Assembly (NCBI RefSeq): GCF_900167185.1
Contig: NZ_FUWM01000020.1
Location: forward strand, 1 to 60,789
From: Selenihalanaerobacter shriftii
GTDB taxonomy: Bacteria > Bacillota > Halanaerobiia > Halobacteroidales > Acetohalobiaceae
Direction: 5' to 3'
DNA length: 60,789 nt
Shown here: positions 35,676-43,851 of the stretch, piece after piece
How the letters are laid out: each line of letters opens with the position of its first letter
Numbering within the stretch: position 1 is the stretch's first letter
Position numbers and translations under genes: made by a program
Notes under the pieces: model-generated
What the model saw: only the letters and a program-made list of their open reading frames with translations
Databases searched by the model: none
What the model was told of the DNA's origin: nothing

Positions 35676-35715
35676 GGACATTTGTCACTAATTTCTGTGA
35701 TAAATGTCCTATTTA
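35676..35715 (+). terminator. Hairpin after trkA, probable terminator
   Basis: Thirteen pairs between 35676-35688 and 35697-35709 (one G-T) with an 8-nt loop. The tail is only moderately T-rich. Confidence 0.65.
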
Positions 35716-35791
35716 TATTATGATATTTGTCATTAGTTTCATTATTTTACTAATTGTGAAAGGGAAAACAAAATTAATATCTAATAACGTA

Positions 35792-35841
35792 TATATGACG
35801 ATTATATGACGATTTGTTATATGTTCATAATAAAATATTAT
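35792..35841 (+). promoter_or_regulatory. Candidate regulated promoter of the octaheme cytochrome/barrel operon
   Basis: The 11-mer TATATGACGAT occurs twice head to tail (35792-35802, 35803-35813). It abuts a -35-like TTGTTA (35814-35819), which is 16 bp from TATTAT (35836-35841). Direct 11-bp repeats touching the -35 are the usual arrangement for OmpR/PhoB-type response regulators acting as activators. A reverse copy of the core (CGTCATA) lies at 35917-35923. Confidence 0.5.
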
Positions 35842-35847
35842 AAATTG

Positions 35848-36146
35848 TTAATAAAATTTGACAGGAGCAGACATGTGTTGGTGATTTTTTAAAGACCTAG
35901 CTTGTGATTAATGTAACGTCATACATATTTGGATTAATGTCGCACTATATCAGAATGTCGTATGAATAAATTGCTTTTAATGGGGCAACCCATTAGAATA
36001 ATAGATCTATATCAAAGTAAAGGGGGAGATACAAAAGAGATATAGATATGAAAAAAGATTAAGAATAAGGGTTAAATTGATAATGTTGTAAGTCTTGTAG
36101 GCAAAAGTTTTATATGATTGTCAAATACGAAAGGAGGTAACAATTA
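35848..36146 (+). promoter_or_regulatory. Long structured 5' leader of the cytochrome operon
   Basis: About 300 nt without a believable gene. It contains an exact hairpin AATGGG-GCAA-CCCATT at 35979-35994 and a 9-bp pairing between ATCTATATC (36005-36013) and GATATAGAT (36039-36047). Another CTATATC at 35945-35951 could compete for the same partner. Repeats AATGTCG occur at 35937 and 35955. I could not match it to a known riboswitch. AAAGGAGG precedes the cytochrome ATG. Confidence 0.4.
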
Positions 36147-36914
36147 ATGACAGATACTAAGAAGATTAATCTGTTATTCAGTATTACTTTAGTTGCAGTT
36201 TTGGCATTAGCAGTAATGGTTGCTATGCCTTCAGAAGTACAGGCGCAGGCTAAAGATTCAGAGTCATGTATATCCTGTCACAGTAAAGTAAAAGATCAAT
36301 TTCAATTTAGAAGATCAACACATAGTTTAAATGATATTAATTGTATGGATTGTCACGATTCACATAGTGAGAAAAAAACTGATTCTCCTAAGGCTACATT
36401 AAAGATGAGTGAGCCGGAGTTATGTTACACTTGTCACGAGGATGTAAAGTTAAACTTTGCACAAAGGAATAGTCACGATTTAGAGAGTGGTGAAATGACT
36501 TGCTCAAGTTGTCACACTCCACACGGAGGTCCAGGTGGCGATATAAATGCTTCACTTAATAAGCATTCAGCACTAGCAGGAAGAGCAGGTGACCTTCCTA
36601 ATGAAACTTGTGTAAGTTGTCACTCAGAAAAGGAAGGACCGTTTGTAAATCAACATAGTTCTGTAGTAGCTGAAGAAGGTTGTGCAAGCTGTCACACTCC
36701 ACACGGTAGTCAGAATCGATTTATGTTAAAGCATCAACGATCAGATATGGTATGTCGTGAATGTCACGGTACTATGCCAAGCTTCCATTATGATGATGCA
36801 GATTTATTAAATAGTGATGCTAAGATTGTTGAATCAGGAGATAGAGAAAATTGTATAACATGTCACGGAACTATTCATGGTTCTAACCAAGACTTTATGA
36901 TGATGGATGAGTAA
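36147..36914 (+). CDS. Octaheme c-type cytochrome, MtrA/DmsE-like
   Basis: 255-aa exported cytochrome. The signal peptide ends near MPSEVQAQA (about residue 35). Eight CxxCH motifs are seen in order: CISCH, CMDCH, CYTCH, CSSCH, CVSCH, CASCH, CRECH, CITCH; extra His between them (THSLND, NSHDLES, TPHGG, QHSSV, TPHGS, FHYDD) can serve as distal ligands. The H-x-x-x-x-C-x-x-C-H-x-x-H-G spacing is that of NrfB-like modules in MtrA/DmsE decaheme proteins, here with eight haems instead of ten. The next gene encodes an MtrB-like barrel, the known partner that houses MtrA. Haem attachment needs the Ccm proteins. I infer an electron conduit across the outer membrane; electron acceptor unknown. Confidence 0.85.
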   Translation: MTDTKKINLLFSITLVAVLALAVMVAMPSEVQAQAKDSESCISCHSKVKDQFQFRRSTHSLNDINCMDCHDSHSEKKTDSPKATLKMSEPELCYTCHEDVKLNFAQRNSHDLESGEMTCSSCHTPHGGPGGDINASLNKHSALAGRAGDLPNETCVSCHSEKEGPFVNQHSSVVAEEGCASCHTPHGSQNRFMLKHQRSDMVCRECHGTMPSFHYDDADLLNSDAKIVESGDRENCITCHGTIHGSNQDFMMMDE

Positions 36915-36943
36915 AATTAGTAAAAGAAAGGAGGAATTAAATA

Positions 36944-39220
36944 ATGAAGAAAATTAGTAATTTATTAATCTTAATGTTAGTTATTAGTATGTTAGTTATT
37001 CCTGTTCAAGCTAAAGATATTGAGCTATTATCTGCAGGAACTCCAAATGCTAAACTTGATGCGTCAGCTATCAAGTTAGAATCTGTAGATTATAACTTAG
37101 GTATTCGTTCTGTTGATGTTAACGGAAATGAAGATATGTATAAGCATGATATTGACTTAGATGAGGGTTTTCGGTTATTAGACTTGGAGCTTACTTTAGT
37201 CCCAGGTAATGATAATGCCGATAAATACTTAGATTTAGTTAAATTTGGTTTAGGTGATGTACAAGACCCAACATCTACTTATAATCTTCAAGTAAAAGAG
37301 TATGGTTTATATGATTTTGGTGTTAAACGAACTGAAAGAGATTATTATTATAATGATGCATCTAAAGATACTAAAGAAGATGCTGCTGACACAAGAGCTG
37401 AATATGATTTAACTGAGTATGACTTTACAAGAACTAGAGATACTATGCATTTAACTATCTCTCCAGAGTGATTACCAGAGTTCTTTATCGCTAAGAATAG
37501 ATTAGAAAGAGACGGGTTAGCACAGCTCCCTCAGGAAGCATATTCTACTCATGCAGTGTATCAAATGACAACTCCTCTTGGCCAAGTGAGTGAGGATACT
37601 ACGGTTGGAACTGCATTCAGTTATGCTGGATTTGATTTTAATCTTGCTCATACTCAGGATAACTATGATGCTAGTTCAAGTGAAACACTAGGAAATCCAT
37701 TTGATGATGAAAACACTCCGGTAGAAAATGTTGATGGACAGTATAATAATCAAGAAAGAAGAAGCTTAGACAGAGATGTCAATGAATTAAATATCCATAA
37801 GACTGTCGGCAATAGATTTGATTTTACCGTACACTTAAAAGATACTAGTGGAAATGGTTCCTTCTCTACAAACGGTTATATCAAATCAGAAATTGGGTCT
37901 CATGGAGCATATGATAGTTCAACAGTTGATGAAGCGAACATAGATTATGATGTAGATGGAGATGGGACTATTCAATCAGATGAAGAAGGGATAGACTATG
38001 ATGTAGATGGTGATGGTAACATTACAGACTCTGTAGACTTTATAGGAAATGATATTGATGGAGATGGAACCATTCAAGATGATGAGAAGTTCTTCCAGCA
38101 AGCAAAGAGTGCTTACGGTTCTACTAACTCTGATAGTTTTGTTGGAAGTATTGATGCCACTTATTTGATTAACAATGACACTTATCTACATAGTGGTTAC
38201 AAGAAGGTAGAAAATGAAAACACAATGAATGTTTATGCTTTTGGAGATGATGGTAATCCTTGGCAGAGTGCGAGGTTTGAATTGGATGAAAATGGTAATA
38301 CAGTTGCCATTTTAGATGAAACTAATCCTCAATCGTTAACAACTTATAACTTCCATAACTATAAGGATAAGTATTATGTTAATGGAGAACATTACTTCAA
38401 TGATAACTTAAAGATGGATTTAGGTTATCTATATAATGAGGAAGAAGATGCAGGACCACATGGACCAGGAGTAATAGAAGAAGATGGTTATCAGTTAGGG
38501 TTCCTTTATAATCCACTTGAAACAGTTACATTTAATGTAGATTATGAAAATATTAGTGATAAAGATTCTGAGGCTACAGAAGAAGATGTAGATGTAAATG
38601 TTAGTTGGGATGCTACTGATTATTTAACTTTATCTGGTAAATATAAAAAAGAAACAAAAGAGGATATTGGTGGTGCTTACCTAGGAGGCTGGGCAGCAGA
38701 TGTTGGTTTATCTACAAGACATCTTGAAGCTAAAAAAGAAAATGAATCACAGACTTTAAGTGTTGCTTATCAACCATTAGCTAATTTAAGCTTAGATTTC
38801 TCTTATGGTAACAATACTTATGAGACAGAGAATCAATTTATAGATTATGAAGATCCAGATGGTTATGATCCTCTTCCTGCAGAGAAAGAATTAGTTGAAT
38901 ATACTACAACAATGGAGAATGATATGTATAATGTAAACTTAAATTACCAAGCTAATGACCTATTTAATATTGGTTTACGTGGTAATTATGTAGATGGAAC
39001 AGAAACATTCTCTACTACAGATGAAGAGTTTGATAATATGTATAGTGACTTTGGTCTTAAGTTAACTCATGCTCTTCCATCTTATGAAAATGTAAATGTA
39101 GTGCTAGATGCACGTCGTGTAGAGTACGACGAAGAAGAAAGCACTATAGGAGCATACGGTACAGATGCTAACGATTATGATGCTGACGTTATTACTTTAG
39201 GTTTAGAGGGCAGTTTCTAA
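36944..39220 (+). pseudogene. MtrB/PioB-like outer-membrane beta-barrel gene with an in-frame TGA
   Basis: A signal peptide (MKKISNLLILMLVISMLVIPVQA) is followed by long alternating beta strands and a last residue Phe (LGLEGSF), typical of outer-membrane porins. Position after the octaheme cytochrome points to the MtrB/PioB/DmsF role of a sheath around the cytochrome. The frame is open for 758 codons except TGA at codon 176 (37469-37471); the reading frame on both sides is the same, and no frameshift is needed. The downstream part has no ribosome-binding site of its own; the GTG at 37556 is not a believable start. Three EF-hand-like loops (DVDGDGTIQSDE, DVDGDGNITD, DIDGDGTIQDDE) lie around codons 330-380. 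TGA may be a recent nonsense change (TGG to TGA fits), a sequencing error, or a recoded codon. Confidence 0.72.
37469..37471 (+). other. In-frame TGA codon within the barrel gene
   Basis: The codon interrupts ...LTISPE | LPEFFIAKNRLERDG..., which reads as an uninterrupted barrel strand pair. A weak AT-rich hairpin lies at 37482-37510, 11 nt downstream, with apical loop GAATAGA. It loosely fits the spacing of bacterial SECIS elements, but hairpins of this strength are common in such AT-rich DNA. TGA is a normal stop elsewhere here (maf, rng, proA, yqeK). Confidence 0.85.
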
Positions 39221-39251
39221 GAACTACCTTCTAAGTAATCCCTTATTCATG

Positions 39252-39285
39252 AGAGATCCTCGAACCCCTCGAGGGTCTCTTTTCA
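39252..39285 (+). terminator. Intrinsic terminator after the barrel gene
   Basis: Arms AGAGATCCTCGA and TCGAGGGTCTCT with loop ACCCC, followed by TTTTC. Ends the cytochrome-barrel operon. Confidence 0.85.
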
Positions 39286-39741
39286 TTTTATATTTATATT
39301 ATATCCTTAAAGTATGATAAAGTTATGAAGAGAATTTGAAATAAATGTGAACTCTTTATTATTTGAAAAATCCCTTTTATCTTGCCATACTATATCATAA
39401 ATTGTCATAATTTTTAGAAATAAGCATAGTGTAAATGTACTATTTTATTTCAGTAGTAAGAAATAGGGATTTTTGTATAAAAAAAGATAATAAAAAAAGG
39501 AAATACCAGCACAGCTATAGAATAAGAATATAATAAATAAGGAATTATTTTCTTGTAATCAATCGTGATTGAAATAATATAATAATTTTCAAAAAATTCT
39601 AATACATTTTAATATTCATTAATATACTTTAGTAATATGTTAAATATGGAAAAATTAATAAGTGTCCATAACTGCATAATAAATAAATTTTGCAGTTTTA
39701 TATAAATTAATTAATAAATTTAAAAGGGGAGATTATTAATC
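39286..39741 (+). promoter_or_regulatory. Long upstream region of the metF-like gene with an operator-like palindrome
   Basis: About 450 nt, very AT-rich, no ORF or recognised riboswitch. A 14-bp exact palindrome TCAATCGTGATTGA (39559-39572) lies between a -35-like TTGTAA (39553-39558) and a TATAAT (39578-39583, 19-bp spacing) or TAATAT (39575-39580). A repressor bound there would block the promoter; this is inference. AAAAGGGGAG precedes the gene. Confidence 0.4.
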
Positions 39742-41316
39742 ATGGGACAGAATACGCTTAAGGAGTCTATGCTAAAGAAGGATGAATTTACTGTAACCTG
39801 GGAGTTAGTGCCTGGGAGAGGTGCTAGAGAAGAGAATCAAGAATTCATATTTGATGGTGCAAAACAAGCAGCAGAAAGTGACAAGATCGATGGGATAACT
39901 ATCACTGATAATCCTGGTGGTAATCCAGCTATTTCAGCTGAGTATTTGGGGATGAAAGCAGAAGAGATAGGAATTCCTGCTTTAGTTCACTTTACTTGTA
40001 AGGATAAGAACCGTAACCAAATGGAGAGTTTCTTATACTCTTTAGAAAGAGAAAATGTTAATAATATTTTGGTTATGACTGGTGACTATCCAGTAGGTGG
40101 ATATGATGGTCGTTCAAGACCTGTTTATGATATGGATCCTACTCAAGTTTTAGAGATGGTTACGGATTTAAACAGTGGATTAGAGTATAAGGATGCTTTT
40201 GGTAGAAGTGTTGGTTTAAAAGATACGGATTTTTTCCCAGGAGCAGCAGTTTCACCATTTAAAAAGCTAGAATCTGAGCAAATGGTTCAATACTATAAGT
40301 TGAAGAAAAAGGTAGAAGCTGGAGCTAAATTTATTATTCCTCAGTTAGGCTATGATGCTCGTAAATTTCATGAATTAATTCAGTTTATTGAAATGAATAA
40401 TTGGGATATTCCAGTGATCGGTAATGTTTATGTATTATCTTATGGTGCTAGTAGAGCTATGAATGCTAATCGAATTCCTGGCTGTGTTGTAACTGATAAG
40501 ATGGTAGATAAATTAGCCGAAGAAAAAGAAGCTGATGATAAAGGTAAGCATGCTCGTTTAATGAGAGCAGCTAAAATGTATGCTTTCATGAAGGGAATGG
40601 GTTATGCTGGAGTTCATTTAGGTGGACATGGTATGGGCTATGAAGATGTAGAATTCATTATTGATAAAGGTGAGGAGTTAGCACCTAATTGGAAAGATTA
40701 CATTCATGAGTTTGATTTCCCAATGGAAGATGGATTCTATTATTTCCAGAAGGATTCAGAAACTGGATTAAATACTGATAAGCCAGCTAGCAAAGATTAT
40801 AGACCAAAGAATGATTTGCATAATAGAACATTTAGGGTTATGCATCATGCAATGTTTGAACCAGATGGATTTTTATTTAAACCTATGCAGTTAGTATGTA
40901 GTGCAATTGACGATTCATCTTTAGAAAAACCATTTGAATTCATGGAAAGAGTTATTAAGACTGTTTCTAATGATTGTCAAGAATGTGGAGATTGTGCATT
41001 ATTTGATTTAGCTTATTTATGTCCAATGTCACAATGTCCTAAGAATCAAAGAAATGGTGCCTGTGGAGGTAGTAGAGACGGATATTGTGAGGTATATCCT
41101 AATGAGAAGGAATGTATATATGTACGGGCTTATGATAGATTAAAGCCATATGGTGAGGAAGAACAGCTAAAAGAATATCAGATACCACCAGTTAATTGGG
41201 ATCTGCACCGTACTGCTTCTTGGCTTAACTTCTATATGGGTCGTGACCATTCAGGTAAGAGAATGGGTATTACTCCTCCAGGTAGTGAGAAGAGCGGTAA
41301 GAGTAAGAAAGCATAA
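39742..41316 (+). CDS. metF: Methylenetetrahydrofolate reductase with C-terminal MetV-like domain
   Basis: 524-aa protein. Residues about 10-330 form a MetF-type TIM barrel (FTVTWELVPGRG, ITDNPGGNPAIS, NILVMTGDYP, FIIPQLGYDARKFHE). The C-terminal ~150 aa carries Cys-rich CQECGDCALFDLAYLCPMSQCPKNQRNGACGG, the MTHFR C-terminal (MetV-related) domain found as a separate protein in acetogens. It reduces methylene-THF to methyl-THF for methionine or one-carbon use. No other one-carbon genes are adjacent, and it has its own promoter region and terminator. Confidence 0.88.
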   Translation: MGQNTLKESMLKKDEFTVTWELVPGRGAREENQEFIFDGAKQAAESDKIDGITITDNPGGNPAISAEYLGMKAEEIGIPALVHFTCKDKNRNQMESFLYSLERENVNNILVMTGDYPVGGYDGRSRPVYDMDPTQVLEMVTDLNSGLEYKDAFGRSVGLKDTDFFPGAAVSPFKKLESEQMVQYYKLKKKVEAGAKFIIPQLGYDARKFHELIQFIEMNNWDIPVIGNVYVLSYGASRAMNANRIPGCVVTDKMVDKLAEEKEADDKGKHARLMRAAKMYAFMKGMGYAGVHLGGHGMGYEDVEFIIDKGEELAPNWKDYIHEFDFPMEDGFYYFQKDSETGLNTDKPASKDYRPKNDLHNRTFRVMHHAMFEPDGFLFKPMQLVCSAIDDSSLEKPFEFMERVIKTVSNDCQECGDCALFDLAYLCPMSQCPKNQRNGACGGSRDGYCEVYPNEKECIYVRAYDRLKPYGEEEQLKEYQIPPVNWDLHRTASWLNFYMGRDHSGKRMGITPPGSEKSGKSKKA

Positions 41317-41342
41317 GCTATATATTTAGTATATTATTAGAT

Positions 41343-41376
41343 AAGGCCCCTATCAATTTAAATTGATAGGGGCCTT
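41343..41376. terminator. Bidirectional terminator between metF-like and hexaheme genes
   Basis: An exact 34-bp palindrome with half AAGGCCCCTATCAATTT, GC-rich at the base, placed between two convergent genes. It can serve both strands. Confidence 0.9.
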
Positions 41377-41397
41377 AATATGTTAGGATTAGTATTT

Positions 41398-41913
41398 TTA
41401 TTCTTCATACTTATGACATCTAATACAGATTTTTGCTGTCTTATCTTCAAGTTTAATGTGTTGTTTAGGGTCACCAAGATTATGACATTTAGCACAGAAT
41501 TCAGTAGCTAAAGTTTCTTCAGGAGTATTACCTGGTACGTGACATTCTATACATAGTTGAGCATTTTTAGTTTCTGAACTGATTTGATGAGTTGGGTTTG
41601 GCCCTGCATGTAAGCGGTGACACTGTTCACAGTCTTTAGTTTTCCAGTCGAGTTCTACTTGGTGAGCAGGGTCAGGGCCAGTTTTATGGGCAGGTCCAAA
41701 TTGATGACATTGATTACAAAACCCTCCTTCATTGGTATCCATTTCTTCAGGAACTTTGTGACAATCAGCACATTTAGTAGCAGCCATATCTTCATTAAAT
41801 TCTGGATGGGATTTTGGAATCATTGGTGTTCCTTGAGCTAATACGGTAGAACCAATAAAACAGATAACAGTTAGTAAACTTAGAATCAAAATTTTCTTTT
41901 GCAAATACGACAC
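41398..41913 (-). CDS. Hexaheme c-type cytochrome, cytochrome c3/NrfB-like
   Basis: 171-aa exported cytochrome with signal peptide MSYLQKKILILSLLTVICFIGSTVLAQG. Six CxxCH motifs: CADCH, CNQCH, CEQCH, CIECH, CAKCH, CIRCH. Additional His (FGPAHKTGPDPAHQVE, RLHAGPNPTHQ, PKQHIK) are placed to act as second ligands, giving mostly bis-His haems. Such proteins shuttle electrons in the periplasm. A plausible link is between a quinol dehydrogenase and either NapAB or the octaheme/barrel conduit, but no direct evidence exists. It is on the opposite strand from its surroundings; AAGGGGGTG stands before the ATG. Confidence 0.85.
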   Translation of the reverse strand: MSYLQKKILILSLLTVICFIGSTVLAQGTPMIPKSHPEFNEDMAATKCADCHKVPEEMDTNEGGFCNQCHQFGPAHKTGPDPAHQVELDWKTKDCEQCHRLHAGPNPTHQISSETKNAQLCIECHVPGNTPEETLATEFCAKCHNLGDPKQHIKLEDKTAKICIRCHKYEE

Positions 41914-42000
41914 CCCCTTATATTAGATTTTATTTATAAGAATATATTAAATAGTTATGAATAAATTTATAATTTATTCATACTTGTTTAATTAATAAAT

Positions 42001-42031
42001 TGAAAAACCGGAGATATCATTAATCTCCGGT
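42001..42031 (-). terminator. Intrinsic terminator of the minus-strand unknown gene
   Basis: ACCGGAGAT and ATCTCCGGT pair around a 7-nt loop. Read on the minus strand it is followed by TTTTT. It overlaps the stop codon of the gene at 42020. Confidence 0.85.
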
Positions 42032-42910
42032 AGAGTGATTTTGAGTATTACAGGTTTTAAGTTTATTAACCTTTGCCTCTAAATGACTATTGACCACAAT
42101 TCGTCTAATAAAAGGATGTTTTTCCCAAGGGATTGCCTTACCTAAAGTGAGATAAATAGCATAGGCTTGTTTAGCTTGATCTCGAAGAGGATATTCATTA
42201 ATGAATTTATTTAATTGATCAATAATTTTTTCTTTTATAGAAGGTGTTAATAATTCTTCTTTAAGAAATTTGTAAGCAAATTCATTAAATGACCTAAGTT
42301 GTAATTGTGATTTTATAGGGGTTAATTGATTTGGAGAAAAATAGAGTTCTTTAAAATAAGCTAGGTCAGCTAGTACTTCTGAATCTTTTAAATAAGTCGT
42401 AATATTTTCAACTATTTCTTCACTATCAAATTCACTTTCAGCTGTTTCTAATTTACGTTTTGCATAGGCGTCAAATTTAGCTATTTTATAAATACCATTT
42501 TTAATTACTCCTTTAACTGCTCGTGGTAAATCTTCATCCCAAAGTAGTTCTTCTATTAATCTTCTTAATTTACTTCTGATTCTTTTTACAAAATTACATA
42601 AATCTTGATATTGGTCAAAGTTTTCTAAAGCAGTCTTATAAGGCTCTTCTAAGTAGTTCATATAACTAATAATTTGCAAATAAGTTTTATCAATAATTAA
42701 TCTTAAAATATTTTCAATCTTTTCTATTTTTAATTCGTTTCTTTGTGGATAATAATAACTAAAGAATAAATAATTTAATGTTTCTTTTGGCTTCTTTTTG
42801 AGTAATTGTTCAAATTTTAAGAGGTGAAAATTGTTCTCCTGTAATTCAGACAGGGGCTGATTATATAATGAATCAAATATAGAAAAATTAAACTGGTTTT
42901 TTCTAGACAT
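42020..42910 (-). CDS. Hypothetical helical protein
   Basis: I do not recognise this gene. 296 aa, no signal peptide, no membrane segment, predicted almost all alpha-helical by eye. It is rich in Lys, Glu, Leu, Phe and Tyr, with repeating segments such as KFEQLLKKKPKETLNYLFFSYYYPQRNE and FVKRIRSKLRRLIEELLWDEDLPRAVKGVIKNGIYKIAKFDAYAKRKLE. A few Cys, no metal motif. AAGGTGAT precedes its ATG and a terminator closes it, so it is expressed on its own. It is divergent from nadD and upstream of the hexaheme cytochrome, with no operon link to either. Confidence 0.7.
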   Translation of the reverse strand: MSRKNQFNFSIFDSLYNQPLSELQENNFHLLKFEQLLKKKPKETLNYLFFSYYYPQRNELKIEKIENILRLIIDKTYLQIISYMNYLEEPYKTALENFDQYQDLCNFVKRIRSKLRRLIEELLWDEDLPRAVKGVIKNGIYKIAKFDAYAKRKLETAESEFDSEEIVENITTYLKDSEVLADLAYFKELYFSPNQLTPIKSQLQLRSFNEFAYKFLKEELLTPSIKEKIIDQLNKFINEYPLRDQAKQAYAIYLTLGKAIPWEKHPFIRRIVVNSHLEAKVNKLKTCNTQNHSTGD

Positions 42911-43059
42911 TTATATCACCTTCTACTCTATTTTTATGTTATTCTATCCATGGTGGTGACTAATTACTCTTAATTATGTTGAAAATACTTTGTTAAAGTA
43001 GCAAATAAGGATTATAATAACATAATTTAACTAATGATTGCCTTATGTTTGAAAAATAC

Positions 43060-43088
43060 TTGAGAGATAGAATAGATTGTTATATTAT
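43060..43088 (+). promoter_or_regulatory. Candidate sigma-A promoter of nadD
   Basis: TTGAGA (43060-43065), 17-bp spacer, TATTAT (43083-43088), about 40 nt before the start codon. Confidence 0.55.
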
Positions 43089-43128
43089 AATAAATATAGA
43101 TAATAATTGTTTATAGGGGTTGAAGGAT

Positions 43129-43755
43129 ATGTTAGATGAATTATTAAAAGAAGATATAAAGAGTTTAGGGATCATGGGAGGTACCTTTGATCCAATCCAT
43201 AATGGGCATTTAGTTACTGCACAGGCTGCAGCTTACCAATATGATTTGGATCAAGTAATCTTTGTACCTTCGGCTAATCCACCGCATAAAACTGAACAAA
43301 AGATTACGAATGCTGAAGATAGATATATTATGGTTATGTTAGCTACTATGAATAACCATAAATTTAATGTATCGCGGATAGAGTTAGAAAGAGAGGGCCC
43401 TTCATATACAATAGATACTGTACGAGTTTTTAAGGAATTACTTGGCGAGGTAGATATTTATTTTATTACAGGAGCCGATGCTATTTTAGAAATATTTACT
43501 TGGAAGAAAGCACATCAGATTTTAAAAGAATGCAAGTTTATTGCTGCTACTAGACCAGGATATTCTTTGTCTAAATTAAAGGATGGGATTTATGAAAAAT
43601 ATCGAAATCAAATTTTTCAGTTAGAAATCCCTGGACTAGCTATTTCATCTACTGATATTAGACAAAGAGTACAGAATAAAAGACCGATTAAATATCAATT
43701 ACCCAGTGCAGTAGAAGCATATATTAAGAAAAGAAGATTATATCTAGACACTTAG
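43129..43755 (+). CDS. nadD: Nicotinate-nucleotide adenylyltransferase (NadD)
   Basis: 208-aa enzyme forming nicotinic acid adenine dinucleotide from NaMN and ATP, a late step of NAD synthesis. The nucleotidyltransferase motif GIMGGTFDPIHNGHL and the C-terminal ISSTDIRQRVQNKRPIKYQLP are diagnostic. The start may be ATG 43129 (GGTTGAAGG upstream) or TTG 43120. With yqeK, the LCP gene and rsfS it forms the common Firmicute nadD-yqeK-rsfS group. Confidence 0.95.
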   Translation: MLDELLKEDIKSLGIMGGTFDPIHNGHLVTAQAAAYQYDLDQVIFVPSANPPHKTEQKITNAEDRYIMVMLATMNNHKFNVSRIELEREGPSYTIDTVRVFKELLGEVDIYFITGADAILEIFTWKKAHQILKECKFIAATRPGYSLSKLKDGIYEKYRNQIFQLEIPGLAISSTDIRQRVQNKRPIKYQLPSAVEAYIKKRRLYLDT

Positions 43756-43830
43756 TTATTAAATAGTGTCAGTGTTAGTTGTGAATGTGAGGTAGCAAGT
43801 TGTTATTATCTGATATTGACACTAATAACT
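43754..43830 (+). repeat. Imperfect inverted repeat between nadD and yqeK
   Basis: AGTTAT (43754-43759) and TAGTGTCA (43764-43771) are complementary to ATAACT (43825-43830) and TGACACTA (43817-43824), giving 14 pairs with a 4-nt bulge and a 45-nt loop. There is no T run. It could be an mRNA processing or stability structure or a protein-binding pair of sites. Confidence 0.5.
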
Positions 43831-43851
43831 GATTTAATAGGAGAGGTAGAT

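Noticed and set aside
35848-36146. GEMM (c-di-GMP/cGAMP) riboswitch before the octaheme cytochrome
   Set aside because: GG-x-AAAC and GACGCAAAG blocks are absent.
37556-39220. Barrel C-terminal part as an independent gene with GTG start
   Set aside because: No ribosome-binding site precedes it, it lacks a signal peptide, and it is in the same frame as the upstream part. It is the rest of one gene broken by TGA.
36944-39220. Genome-wide reassignment of TGA to Trp
   Set aside because: maf, rng, proA, yqeK and the feoB GTPase half all end in TGA at the expected family length, so TGA is a normal stop here.
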